From NCBI GenBank assembly GCA_963705285.1, contig OY970066.1, forward strand, positions 6,138,001 through 6,202,000: DNA of 64,000 nt, given 5' to 3'. Shown here in pieces: positions 7,458 to 15,772 of the stretch; position 1 is the first letter of the stretch; every line of letters begins with the position of its first letter. The position numbers were made by a program, and so were the translations under genes. Source of the stretch: JACMLD01 sp963705285. GTDB taxonomy: Bacteria; Bacteroidota; Bacteroidia; Chitinophagales; Chitinophagaceae. Below the pieces are notes generated by a model that saw only the letters and a program-made list of their open reading frames with translations, was not told where the DNA came from and did not search any database.

Positions 7458-8969
7458 ATGAGCAACGTGGCCATCATTTTCCCCCATCAGCTTTACAAAA
7501 TAAACCCTGCCGTTAATACGGGCAGGCCATCTTACGTTGTTGAAGAAACGCTTTTTTTCAGGCAATACAATTTTCATAAACAAAAACTCGTATTGCACAG
7601 GGCCAGCATGAAAATGTACAGCGATTACCTGTCTGCAAAAAATATTCCTGTTACCTATATTGAATCGGGCGAAACCAGGAGCGATATACGCCAACTGGTT
7701 TCATCGCTTGCAGAAAAAGGTATCACCACCATCCACTACGTGGATGCAACTGATAACTGGCTGAATAAACGACTACGCGAACAGGCAGCGGCACATGGTA
7801 TTACACTGGTAAGATATGATAGCCCCAACTTTTTAAATACCATGGAAGAAGCGGGCGTTTTTTTTAACGGTCGAACCACTTATTTTCAAACCGATTTTTA
7901 TATAGCACAGCGCAAACAAAGAAAAATATTACTGGAAGCAAATAACCAACCATTGGGCGGAAAATGGAGTTATGATGCTGCCAACAGGTTGAAATTTCCG
8001 GTGCATGAAACAGTTCCGGCGGTTGCAGCTCCATTGCCAAATGACTACGTAGAAGAAGCGGTTGATTATGTTGAAAAACATTTCCATAACAATTACGGGA
8101 GTGTCGGTGGGCCGTTTAAAGGTAAAGACAGGTTTTACCCGGTAACTTTTGCAGCAGCGGAAGCCTGGCTCGATGATTTCCTTCAAAACCGGTTTGGTAA
8201 ATTTGGCATCTATGAAGACGCCATGGTGGCAAAGGAAAGCGTATTGCACCACTCCGTATTAACGCCAATGCTGAATATTGGGCTGCTGCAGCCGCAACAA
8301 ATCATTGACAAAGCACTTGATGCAGCTATCAATTATGACATTCCATTGAATTCACTGGAAGGATTTTTACGACAGGTCATGGGCTGGCGCGAATTTATAC
8401 GCATTGTGTACGAGCGAGAAGGAAGCAAACAACGCACAAAAAACTATTGGGGGTTTACGCGCAAAATACCGCCGGCATTCTGGATAGCCAACACGGGCAT
8501 TGTACCAGTAGACGCGGTTATAAAAAAAGTTCTCCAAACCGGGTATTCGCATCACATTGAACGGCTGATGGTGCTCGGCAACTTTATGGTGCTCTGCGAA
8601 TTTGACCCCAATGACGTGTACCGGTGGTTTATGGAAATGTATATTGATAGCTATGATTGGGTAATGGTGCCCAACGTATATGGAATGACCCAGTTTGCTG
8701 ACGGTGGGCTAATGACCACCAAGCCCTATATCAGCGGAAGTAACTACCTGATGAAGATGGGTGACTTTGAAAAAGGCCCCTGGCAGCAAATATGGGACGG
8801 ACTCTTCTGGCGTTTTATGCATGTGCACCGCGATTTTTTTACCAGGAACCCAAGACTGGGTATGCTGGTGAATACGTTTGATAAAATGGACAAGAACAAG
8901 CAGCAGCGCCATCTGCAGACAGCTGCGGAATTCCTGCAATCGCTCGATAAGCAGAATGCTGCAGCGTAA
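7458..8969 (+). CDS. Cryptochrome/photolyase-related protein (PhrB / FeS-BCP lineage)
   Basis: A 503-residue member of the deoxyribodipyrimidine-photolyase-related family (PF04244), whose characterised members repair (6-4) photoproducts and carry FAD, a lumazine and a 4Fe-4S cluster. N-terminal Rossmann part (VAIIFPHQLY), helical FAD part with FLRQVMGWREFIRIVYE, RLMVLGNFM and VPNVYGMTQFADGGLMTTKP. The cluster region, which in PhrB carries several cysteines after the ATKPY motif, here reads MKMGDFEKGPWQQIWDGLFW with none; the whole protein has one cysteine (LCEF). The Fe-S cluster therefore seems to have been lost. Confidence 0.85.
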   Translation: MSNVAIIFPHQLYKINPAVNTGRPSYVVEETLFFRQYNFHKQKLVLHRASMKMYSDYLSAKNIPVTYIESGETRSDIRQLVSSLAEKGITTIHYVDATDNWLNKRLREQAAAHGITLVRYDSPNFLNTMEEAGVFFNGRTTYFQTDFYIAQRKQRKILLEANNQPLGGKWSYDAANRLKFPVHETVPAVAAPLPNDYVEEAVDYVEKHFHNNYGSVGGPFKGKDRFYPVTFAAAEAWLDDFLQNRFGKFGIYEDAMVAKESVLHHSVLTPMLNIGLLQPQQIIDKALDAAINYDIPLNSLEGFLRQVMGWREFIRIVYEREGSKQRTKNYWGFTRKIPPAFWIANTGIVPVDAVIKKVLQTGYSHHIERLMVLGNFMVLCEFDPNDVYRWFMEMYIDSYDWVMVPNVYGMTQFADGGLMTTKPYISGSNYLMKMGDFEKGPWQQIWDGLFWRFMHVHRDFFTRNPRLGMLVNTFDKMDKNKQQRHLQTAAEFLQSLDKQNAAA

Positions 8970-9023
8970 TGTAAAAATGCACGATGTCGCTTCGCGGCTT
9001 TTGCACGGGTACATTTTTACATT
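8968..9023. repeat. Intergenic hairpin with 12-bp perfect arms
   Basis: Arms AATGTAAAAATG (8968-8979) and CATTTTTACATT (9012-9023) are perfect reverse complements, 32 bases apart. The left arm starts on the last base pair of the photolyase-related stop codon region and the element fills most of the gap to the epimerase gene. No T run follows, so it is not a standard terminator. It belongs to the word-hairpin tracts of this window. Confidence 0.75.
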
Positions 9024-9054
9024 CGTCCTATCTTCGGCGCATCAATTTCCGCCA

Positions 9055-10155
9055 ATGACTATAACGCACACCGATATTTACAGATTCAGTATACCCATGC
9101 ACCCATTTACCATTGCAACGGGTACCATGCATTATGCGCAGAATATATTTATCCGCATACACACCGACAACGGGGTGTATGGTGTAGGCGAATGCTCGGC
9201 CTTTCCTATGATTGTGGGTGAAACACAGGCCACCTGTTTTGAAATGGCAAAAGATTTTGCGCAATGCTGGAAAGGAAAAGATGCTTCGCAAATACCTGAG
9301 CGCATGAATGAACTACATGCGGCAACGGCATTCAACAGTACCATTAAAAGCGCATTCGACATGGCTTTGTATGATTTGGCGGCTAAAGCCGTGCAGCAAC
9401 CCCTTTACCAGTTTCTTGGCGGCAGCAAATCAAAAAAACTGGAGACCGATATTACCGTAGGCATTGCCGCACCCGAAGTAATGGCACAACAGGCGCTGAC
9501 TTTTAAAGAACAGGGCTTCCGCATTATAAAAGTGAAACTGGGCAAAGAACCGGCAGAAGATGTAGAAAGAATACATCAAATACGATCTGCGGTAGGCCCT
9601 GCTTTACAACTTCGCATTGATGCAAACCAGGGTTGGAATTTTGATGGTGCTGTATGGGCGTTGCAACAACTGGCTTCCTACAACATAGAGTTTTGCGAAC
9701 AACCGATGCGCTATTGGAATGATCACCAGTTGCCTGCACTGCGTAAATTATCGCCGGTAAAAATTATGGCCGATGAAAGCGTATTCAACCACCACGATGC
9801 GGAAAGACTGATAGCTGCCAATGCATGCGATTATGTAAATATTAAATTTTCAAAAAGTGGCGGCATACTTGAAGCCACCGTGATAAATGAAGTCTGCGAA
9901 AAGAACAACATCGCCTGTATGATGGGTGGCATGCTGGAAAGCCGGATTGCCCTCTCCGCCTTTGCGCATTTTGCGCTGGCGCACGATAATATTATTTTCA
10001 ATGACATGGATACTTGTATGCTGGGCCACCAGCTTGACCCCGTAACCGGCGGTGTACAATACAATGGCTATTATGTTGAAGTACCAGACACACCTGGTAT
10101 TGGCGCAGATGCACAGGAAGAATACCTCAAAAAATTAGACGGTATAACTGTTTAA
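9055..10155 (+). CDS. Dipeptide epimerase (enolase superfamily)
   Basis: A 366-residue enolase-superfamily enzyme of the muconate-lactonizing subgroup, resembling L-Ala-D/L-Glu and related dipeptide epimerases that recycle peptidoglycan peptides. The ATG at 9055 gives MTITHTDIYRF; the longer frame upstream overlaps the photolyase-related gene. Catalytic and metal residues are in place: KxK in IIKVKLGK, Asp in RIDANQGW, Glu in EFCEQPM, Asp in IMADES and the second Lys in YVNIKFSKSGG. Exact dipeptide preference cannot be read. Followed 68 bases on by a thioesterase gene on the same strand. Confidence 0.88.
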   Translation: MTITHTDIYRFSIPMHPFTIATGTMHYAQNIFIRIHTDNGVYGVGECSAFPMIVGETQATCFEMAKDFAQCWKGKDASQIPERMNELHAATAFNSTIKSAFDMALYDLAAKAVQQPLYQFLGGSKSKKLETDITVGIAAPEVMAQQALTFKEQGFRIIKVKLGKEPAEDVERIHQIRSAVGPALQLRIDANQGWNFDGAVWALQQLASYNIEFCEQPMRYWNDHQLPALRKLSPVKIMADESVFNHHDAERLIAANACDYVNIKFSKSGGILEATVINEVCEKNNIACMMGGMLESRIALSAFAHFALAHDNIIFNDMDTCMLGHQLDPVTGGVQYNGYYVEVPDTPGIGADAQEEYLKKLDGITV

Positions 10156-10223
10156 ATGGCTGACTCACCCGTTATGTGCATTCATACTTTGCAGCCAGTA
10201 TCTTTGCGCAAATACATTTCTGC

Positions 10224-10739
10224 ATGTCTACTACAAAAACGCCCAATGATTCGCTGGTAATTATGACCGAACTGGTACTACCCAATGATACCAATACTTT
10301 TGGCAACCTTATGGGAGGCCGGCTGATGTACTGGATGGATATTGCCTCGGCCCTTGCCGCCATGAAACATTGCGGCACACCTGTGGTAACAGCTTCTGTT
10401 GATAATATTTCTTTTGAAAACCCTATCAAACTGGGCAATGTAGTGCATATTGAAGCCATGGTGACCAGGGCCTTCACTACTTCCATGGAAGTGCACATGA
10501 AAGTTTGGGGCGAAGACCTGATACAACAGCACAAATACAAAAGCAACGAGGCGTATTACACCTTTGTGGCATTGGATGCAAACAGAAAACCAATGACTAT
10601 ACCGCAGTTGATAGCCGGAACAGAAGAAGAAAAACGATTATTCGACGGGGCTTTGCGCAGAAGACAGCTGCGTTTAATACTGGGTGGTAAAATGAAACCG
10701 GATGAAGCGATAGAATTAAAAGCATTGTTTAGTTCCTAG
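10224..10739 (+). CDS. Acyl-CoA thioesterase (hot-dog, YciA-like)
   Basis: A 171-residue hot-dog-fold thioesterase that hydrolyses acyl-CoA to free fatty acid and CoA. The ATG at 10224 starts MSTTKTPNDSLVIMTELVLP; an in-frame ATG at 10176 adds 16 residues without homology pattern. Signature DTNTFGNLMGGRLMYWMDIA followed by TASVDNISFENPIKLGNVV is typical of the YciA / BACH cytosolic family. Likely cotranscribed with the upstream epimerase; ends in a tract of TTTTTAG repeats. Confidence 0.9.
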   Translation: MSTTKTPNDSLVIMTELVLPNDTNTFGNLMGGRLMYWMDIASALAAMKHCGTPVVTASVDNISFENPIKLGNVVHIEAMVTRAFTTSMEVHMKVWGEDLIQQHKYKSNEAYYTFVALDANRKPMTIPQLIAGTEEEKRLFDGALRRRQLRLILGGKMKPDEAIELKALFSS

Positions 10740-10740
10740 T

Positions 10741-10783
10741 TTGTAGTTTTTAGTTTTTAGTTTTTAGTTTTTAGTTTTTAGTT
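10741..10783. repeat. TTTTTAG tandem tract, left arm of a convergent-gene hairpin
   Basis: Begins TTGTAGTTTTTAGTTTTTAG and continues as further copies of the 7-mer TTTTTAG, starting two bases after the thioesterase stop codon. The tract at 10824-10860 is made of complementary words (AACTATAAACTACAAACTG and so on), so the two could pair as a long imperfect hairpin between two convergent genes. It may act as a bidirectional terminator. Confidence 0.8.
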
Positions 10784-10823
10784 GCGCATGCTTAGCGGTT
10801 CCAGACCGAAATCTATCGCAAAA

Positions 10824-10860
10824 GAACTATAAACTACAAACTGAAAACTATAAACTAAAG
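10824..10860. repeat. Right arm: ACTATAAACTA word tract
   Basis: Degenerate repeat of AAACTA words, the reverse-complement vocabulary of the tract at 10741-10783. It overlaps the stop codon of the convergent acyltransferase gene (10855-10857). Confidence 0.75.
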
Positions 10861-11634
10861 ACTTTGAACTTTTTCTTTTGGCCAGTGGTGCGCGCCCTTC
10901 ATCATATATTCTTTGCTTTGTTCAATGGCATCCATAAGTTGTGCCAGTATGATATCGGTGGAAGAATCGAAATCGATGGTCAATGGTTCTTTGAATGTAA
11001 CCGATAACAAAGTGCCTTTCTTTTTCAGCCGCAGCCCTTTTTTATCAAATGCCCGCCAGAACCCGCGAATTACAACCGGTATCACAATCGGTTTGGTTTG
11101 CTTAATGATTAAAGCAGTGCCTTTACGGCCGGGTGCAAAAGGTTTGGTAGTACCTTGCGGAAAAGTGATCACCCAATTATTCTCCAACGCGCGTGCAATC
11201 TGGCGCGTATCTCCGGGGTTTAGACCTTTGCGTTTGTCTGAATCGCTTTTAGCAAGCCAGGCCCTTTTAACAGTTAGCGCACCTGCCAATGCAAACATTT
11301 TGGTAAGCAGGCTTTTCTTCATGGTTTCTTCAGCAGAAACAAAATATACCCTGGTAAACGGATTTAATAAATAATACGGCACACCGAGCCTGTTTTTCTT
11401 ACCCCATTTTACAGCACAGAAAATATGGAGAAAGGTAATGACGTCTGCAAAATAGGTTTGGTGATTGCTTACAAAAAGAACATTCTTATTGGGGAGGTTA
11501 CTGAAATGCTCAGTTCCGCTAATCTTCAAACGGTTGATAAGTGCCAGGGCCGGGTAAGAAAAAAGTCCTACCAGCACATACACCATTTTTCGAATGATTT
11601 TAATATTTTTTAACCTGTCTGAAAATGACGCCAT
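10855..11634 (-). CDS. Lysophospholipid / 1-acyl-glycerol-3-phosphate acyltransferase (PlsC family)
   Basis: A 259-residue membrane-associated acyltransferase. The ATG at 11632-11634 (MASFSDRLKNIKIIRKM) precedes a hydrophobic anchor VYVLVGLFSYPALALI. The catalytic HxxxxD motif is NHQTYFAD and the phosphate-binding loop is ITFPQGTTKP; later IVIPVVIRGFWRAF fits the family. It transfers an acyl chain to lysophospholipid or another glycerolipid acceptor; the exact acceptor is not decidable. Alone on its strand, convergent with the thioesterase. Confidence 0.88.
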   Translation of the reverse strand: MASFSDRLKNIKIIRKMVYVLVGLFSYPALALINRLKISGTEHFSNLPNKNVLFVSNHQTYFADVITFLHIFCAVKWGKKNRLGVPYYLLNPFTRVYFVSAEETMKKSLLTKMFALAGALTVKRAWLAKSDSDKRKGLNPGDTRQIARALENNWVITFPQGTTKPFAPGRKGTALIIKQTKPIVIPVVIRGFWRAFDKKGLRLKKKGTLLSVTFKEPLTIDFDSSTDIILAQLMDAIEQSKEYMMKGAHHWPKEKVQSL

Positions 11635-11872
11635 ATCAATAAAATTTGGCAAAAACAACCTATACGAATGTAAAACATTTGAACCAGAGTTATTACAAAT
11701 GTGCAGGAATGATGCGGTTTGCGGAATATTTATTGAAAGCTGGTGATGGCATTTGCGCAAAGAATTCATCGCAAAAAGATACAGTTGCAATAGTTAGCGC
11801 TTAGTTGTGTGTATTTTTATATCATTGTAAACAGTTTGTACAATTAAACAGCATTAAACTACCCCCGCCTTT

Positions 11873-12526
11873 ATGCTCAATACCGTAATTTTTGATATGG
11901 ACGGCCTGCTCATTGATTCTGAACCTTTGTGGGAGGAAGCAGGTAAGGAAACGCTGAAGAAGTTCAATATTACGCTCACTGCTGACCAATACCATAGCAG
12001 CACGGGTTTGCGCAGCAGCGAATGGATTGAACACTGGTTTGGCCATTTTAACGTTAGCCTGACCCACGCTGCAGCAGCAGAAAAAGATATTGTACGCACT
12101 GCAATTGAGCGCATTGTGGTGCAGGCACCCGCCTTGCCGGGCGTACCATATATCTTCCGGTTTTTTAAAGAGCGGAATTTCAAGATAGGCGTGGCATCAT
12201 CGTCGCCGCAGGAATTAATTGATGCCGTAGTAAAAAAATTAGGCGTTCATGAAATGGTTGCCGCTAAAGCATCCGCCGAATATTTAGCGTATGGCAAACC
12301 GCATCCGCAGGTTTTTCTGGATTGTGCCGCGCAATTGGGTGTTTCGCCCGCTAACTGTATTTGTTTTGAAGATTCGTTCAACGGAATGATTGCTGCCCGG
12401 GCCGCGCGCATGAAATGCGTGGTAGTACCCGCCCGCAATCACCAACACGAAGCCAAATGGGCCGCCGCGGATTTGAAGCTTAGCTCCCTCCTCAACTTCA
12501 ATGATCTTTTGCTGGCAGCGTTGTAA
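11873..12526 (+). CDS. hxpB: HAD-IA sugar phosphatase (HxpB / beta-PGM-like)
   Basis: A 217-residue haloacid dehalogenase phosphatase. Motif I is VIFDMDGLLIDSEPLW with the nucleophile Asp and the second Asp; motif II is IGVASSSPQEL; motif III/IV are YGKPHPQVF and CICFEDSFNGMIAA. The all-helical cap follows motif I. Closest by eye to E. coli YniC/HxpB (hexitol and 2-deoxyglucose 6-phosphatase); a beta-phosphoglucomutase-like role is the alternative. Standalone gene, divergent from the acyltransferase. Confidence 0.85.
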   Translation: MLNTVIFDMDGLLIDSEPLWEEAGKETLKKFNITLTADQYHSSTGLRSSEWIEHWFGHFNVSLTHAAAAEKDIVRTAIERIVVQAPALPGVPYIFRFFKERNFKIGVASSSPQELIDAVVKKLGVHEMVAAKASAEYLAYGKPHPQVFLDCAAQLGVSPANCICFEDSFNGMIAARAARMKCVVVPARNHQHEAKWAAADLKLSSLLNFNDLLLAAL

Positions 12527-12560
12527 TGTGCTAATGTGATAATGTGTAAATATGCTAATG
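12525..12560. repeat. TAATGTG word repeat after hxpB
   Basis: Degenerate tandem of (T)AATGTG words (GTAATGTGCTAATGTGATAA, then TGTGTAAATATGCTAATG) beginning at the stop codon of the HAD gene. The same vocabulary recurs at 20846-20886 in the ribosomal cluster. Confidence 0.7.
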
Positions 12561-12617
12561 CTTTTGCTTCGCCAACGAATGAGGGAAGCGGCTCCGTTCT
12601 GCTGGAGCAAAACCTAA

Positions 12618-12703
12618 TTCCTTTGTTGGTGTTTTAATGCCCTTGTTAGTGTTTTCACCAACAAGTCATTCTACCGCCCTTGTTGGCGTCTTCACCAACA
12701 AGG
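12618..12703. repeat. Three CCTTGTTGG copies, two with CCAACAAG second arms
   Basis: Three successive units beginning CCTTTGTTGGTG (12620), CCCTTGTTAGTG (12640) and CCCTTGTTGGCG (12677). The second and third continue into TTCACCAACAAG, so each can fold as a hairpin; the third has perfect 9-bp arms CCTTGTTGG / CCAACAAGG. Lies between hxpB and the convergent rpsA terminator. Confidence 0.75.
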
Positions 12704-12753
12704 CAATTCATGTGTATACAATCAATAACCTGCGGTGACATTATATCCCACAT

Positions 12754-12784
12754 AAAAAAAGCGCCCCGTTTACACGGAGCGCTT
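12754..12784 (-). terminator. Intrinsic terminator of rpsA
   Basis: Read on the minus strand, AAGCGCTCCG and CGGGGCGCTT form a stem with one mismatch around a 6-base loop, followed by seven Ts. It lies 36 bases past the rpsA stop codon. Confidence 0.9.
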
Positions 12785-12819
12785 CATTATTTCATCAGCT
12801 TATTAAAAAACGAGCATGA

Positions 12820-14736
12820 TTATTTTGCTTCATCAGGAGCAGCTGCATCACCGCTATCGCCACTTTCCATTTTCTTCTTCAGTTCTGCCAATACGCCCAA
12901 ATCGCCCAGTGTTGTTTTCTCCACTTTGCTTTGGATGTTCTTCACTGCTTTTTTAGTCTGATCTGCATCTGCCCTGGCTTCTTTTCTAACCGCTTCTTTT
13001 TCTTCAGCTTTTACCTGCTCCCAAATACGGGTGTGCGATAAAACGATTCTTTTTTCATTGCGGTCAAATTCAATTACCACAAATTGTGCAGTTTCGTCTG
13101 CTTGTACCTGTTTGCCATCTTCCTTGTTAAGGTGACGGTTAGGCGCAAATCCTTCCAGGCCATAAGGCAGTTGAACCAATGCACCTTTATCATCTTTGCG
13201 GGTAACCAGTCCTTCGTGAACGGTGCCTACAGCAAAGGTATCCTGCAGTGCATTCCAGGGATCTTCTTCCAGTTGTTTGTGCCCTAACTGCAGTTTGCGA
13301 TTTTCTTTGTCGATACCAAGAATCTTAACATCGATGCGTTCGCCCACCTTTGTGTATTCACTTGGGTGATTGAAGCGTTTCAGCCAGCTCAGGTCGCTGA
13401 TATGAATCATACCACCAATACCGGTAGCCAGTTCAACAAACACACCGTAAGGCGTAATGTTTTTTACCAGTCCGCTATGACGGCTGCCTTCAGGGAAACT
13501 GTTTTCGATGGTGCTCCATGGGTCTTCGCTCAGTTGTTTGATAGAAAGACTCATTTTGCGGGCATCTTTATCAAGCGTTACCACTTTTGCTTTGTGGATG
13601 TCGCCCAGTTTAAAGAATTCCTTGGCATTTACAGGTGTGTTGGCCCATGTAATTTCACTCACGTGTACAAGACCTTCAACGCCGGGTTGTATTTCAAGAA
13701 ATGCACCGTAATCTTCAATGTTCACCACTTTGCCTTCTACCACTTCACCTTCTTTTACATTCTCAGGAAGAATATCCCAAGGATGCGGTGTCAATTGTTT
13801 CAGGCCAAGGCTGATACGTTTTTTCTCATCATCAAAATCAAGTACCACCACTTTCAGTTTCTGATCGAGTTTTAATACTTCAGTTGGGTGAGAAATACGG
13901 CCCCATGAAATATCTGTGATGTATAACAAACCATCCAGTCCGCCAAGGTCCATAAACGCACCGAAGTCGGTGATGTTTTTGATGGTTCCTTCCAGTACCT
14001 GGCCTTTTTCCAATTTGCTCATGATCTCTGCACGCTGTGCTTCAATATCGCTTTCAATAAGTGCTTTGTGAGATACAACCGCATTCTTGATGGTCTCGTT
14101 TACCTTAACAACTTTAAACTCCATTGTTTTACCAACAAACTGGTCGTAGTCGGTTACAGGTTTCACGTCTATTTGAGAACCTGGCAAGAAAGTTTCCATA
14201 CCAAATACATCCACAATTAAACCGCCCTTAGTCTTGCTGGTAACGGTACCGGTAATTACTTCACCTGTTTTGTGTACTTCCACAATCCTTTCCCATGCAC
14301 GGGTAGTGCGGGCTTGTTTGCGGCTCAGGTGCAGGTTTCCTTCGCGGTCTTCTTTTTCTACCACCATTACTTCCACTTCATCACCCACTTTCAGGTTTTG
14401 TAAATCGCGGAATTCATTCAGGGAGATCAGTCCATCGCTTTTAAAACCGATGTTTAAAACCACATCTGTTTTTGTTAATCCTACCACGGAACCTTTAATG
14501 AGGGTACCATCAGTAATTTGTATGAAGGTGTCATCATACACTTTACTGTACTTTTCATTTTCTTCTTTGCTGTAAGCAGAAACATTGCGCTTGTCAATGC
14601 TCCAGTCAAAATCATCGTGGGTAGTGGCAATTGCAGGTGCAGGTGCATTTGTTGTCGCTGTAACCTCTGCCGTATCGGACGCAGTAGATTCCTGTGCATC
14701 AGCGTTTAGTTGTTTAACAATAAAATTTTGAAACAT
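12820..14736 (-). CDS. rpsA: 30S ribosomal protein S1
   Basis: A 638-residue RNA-binding ribosomal protein that helps mRNA docking and translation initiation. Six S1 (OB-fold) repeats are visible at about 78-140, 160-225, 247-315, 332-402, 419-489 and 504-570; the central ones carry typical phrases such as ITDFGAFMDLGGLDGLLYIT and EDYGAFLEIQPGVEGLVHVS. An Ala/Thr-rich N-terminal extension of about 70 residues and a charged C-terminal tail flank them, as usual for Bacteroidota S1. Monocistronic with its own promoter element and terminator. Confidence 0.97.
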   Translation of the reverse strand: MFQNFIVKQLNADAQESTASDTAEVTATTNAPAPAIATTHDDFDWSIDKRNVSAYSKEENEKYSKVYDDTFIQITDGTLIKGSVVGLTKTDVVLNIGFKSDGLISLNEFRDLQNLKVGDEVEVMVVEKEDREGNLHLSRKQARTTRAWERIVEVHKTGEVITGTVTSKTKGGLIVDVFGMETFLPGSQIDVKPVTDYDQFVGKTMEFKVVKVNETIKNAVVSHKALIESDIEAQRAEIMSKLEKGQVLEGTIKNITDFGAFMDLGGLDGLLYITDISWGRISHPTEVLKLDQKLKVVVLDFDDEKKRISLGLKQLTPHPWDILPENVKEGEVVEGKVVNIEDYGAFLEIQPGVEGLVHVSEITWANTPVNAKEFFKLGDIHKAKVVTLDKDARKMSLSIKQLSEDPWSTIENSFPEGSRHSGLVKNITPYGVFVELATGIGGMIHISDLSWLKRFNHPSEYTKVGERIDVKILGIDKENRKLQLGHKQLEEDPWNALQDTFAVGTVHEGLVTRKDDKGALVQLPYGLEGFAPNRHLNKEDGKQVQADETAQFVVIEFDRNEKRIVLSHTRIWEQVKAEEKEAVRKEARADADQTKKAVKNIQSKVEKTTLGDLGVLAELKKKMESGDSGDAAAPDEAK

Positions 14737-15060
14737 GGTAAATTCCCGATGGTTTTATTTCGGGGGTGCAAAGATACAGCAAAATGTGTGTTTTTTCAGG
14801 CGACTGCACAGCTTTTTTGCTTCGGAACAGGCCAGGGTTTTACGTAAATAAAATAGGACACACCACTGCGTATAATTATTTGTTTATCAATAAATTATCC
14901 TATAACATCCAATGACAGAACCTGTCCCCAAAAAGCTTTGGACAATCGACTTGGGGAGAATGCATCCATCAACACCGGCAGGCACGCGGATCGTCCTGCA
15001 ACTGCATTGTAACAGGTGCCGGGTATGGCCACAGACAACTGAGGCATATAGTTGACAGGC
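14737..15060. other. 324-base gap upstream of rpsA
   Basis: Contains the rpsA -7 element near its left end. Beyond that I see no gene, RNA or repeat that can be supported. Confidence 0.4.
14768..14776 (-). promoter_or_regulatory. Promoter -7 element of rpsA
   Basis: Minus-strand TATCTTTGC fits the Bacteroidota -7 consensus TAnnTTTG perfectly and lies 32 bases upstream of the rpsA start. The -33 position, 19 bases further on, is poor, so only the -7 half is called. Confidence 0.55.
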
Positions 15061-15483
15061 TTATTGGCGATAAAACACAAAATTGGTAGTAACTGTCGAT
15101 CCCATTACCATGTTGGTGTTGCAAACGCGCATGGTAGTAGCCGTTAAATCAACAATTTTTCCTGCTATCCCATTTACAAAAATGGAGTCGGCCTTTAGCC
15201 CCCAGGTTTTGCTATTACTATTTCCAGTACGGCAGGTAAGGCCGGCATCAGTATATTCAAATTCATCCGCAGCCTTGAAAGTATACACATCATCTTTCTT
15301 ACAGGCATCAGTAACCGCAAATCCATCCATGGCAACGCCATTTGACACAATATCTATCGCGATTACTTTGTACGATCCAACAATGTTTTCCTGGTTGATG
15401 TATCGAGATTCATCGCCATTGCTTTTATTGCACGATGTTAACACCAGCATGGCCGCAGCGGCCTTAAAGAGTAGGTTTTTCAT
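15061..15483 (-). CDS. Small lipoprotein, lipocalin-like
   Basis: A 140-residue predicted lipoprotein: MKNLLFKAAAAMLVLTSCNKS has a lipobox (LTSC) with the lipidated Cys at 18. The mature part, starting with NIVGSYKVIAIDIV and including DACKKDDVYTFKAADEFEYT and a second Cys in GLTCRTG, has the strand pattern of the lipocalin-like / DUF5004-type Bacteroidota lipoproteins in which the two cysteines likely form a disulfide. Ends in a beta strand, TTNFVFYRQ. Function unknown; no obvious operon partner. Confidence 0.7.
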   Translation of the reverse strand: MKNLLFKAAAAMLVLTSCNKSNGDESRYINQENIVGSYKVIAIDIVSNGVAMDGFAVTDACKKDDVYTFKAADEFEYTDAGLTCRTGNSNSKTWGLKADSIFVNGIAGKIVDLTATTMRVCNTNMVMGSTVTTNFVFYRQ

Positions 15484-15772
15484 AGCTAATTAGATTGTTT
15501 CAAAAACTAAACGTGTTGGGCAATGCTTTAGTACGCACCTGTACACGCCAGCTAATATTTCGATTTTTATCTACAGCGTGTCGAAGTCAGATGAGCAGTC
15601 CCCTTGCTGTCTAAAAACGATAAATAATATGCGTAGTTCCCAGTCTGGTCCATGCACAAGTTCAAATGAACACCAACAGGCCGATCGGTTATGCCGATGG
15701 TATCACCCAGTAGAGGTTTGTTTCCATTATTTACTTGGGAAGAGCGATTTTAGTTATGGCCAGATTTTTAGC

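Noticed and set aside
10741..10860. Insertion sequence ends
   Set aside because: There is no transposase and no target duplication; the tracts are word repeats between convergent genes.
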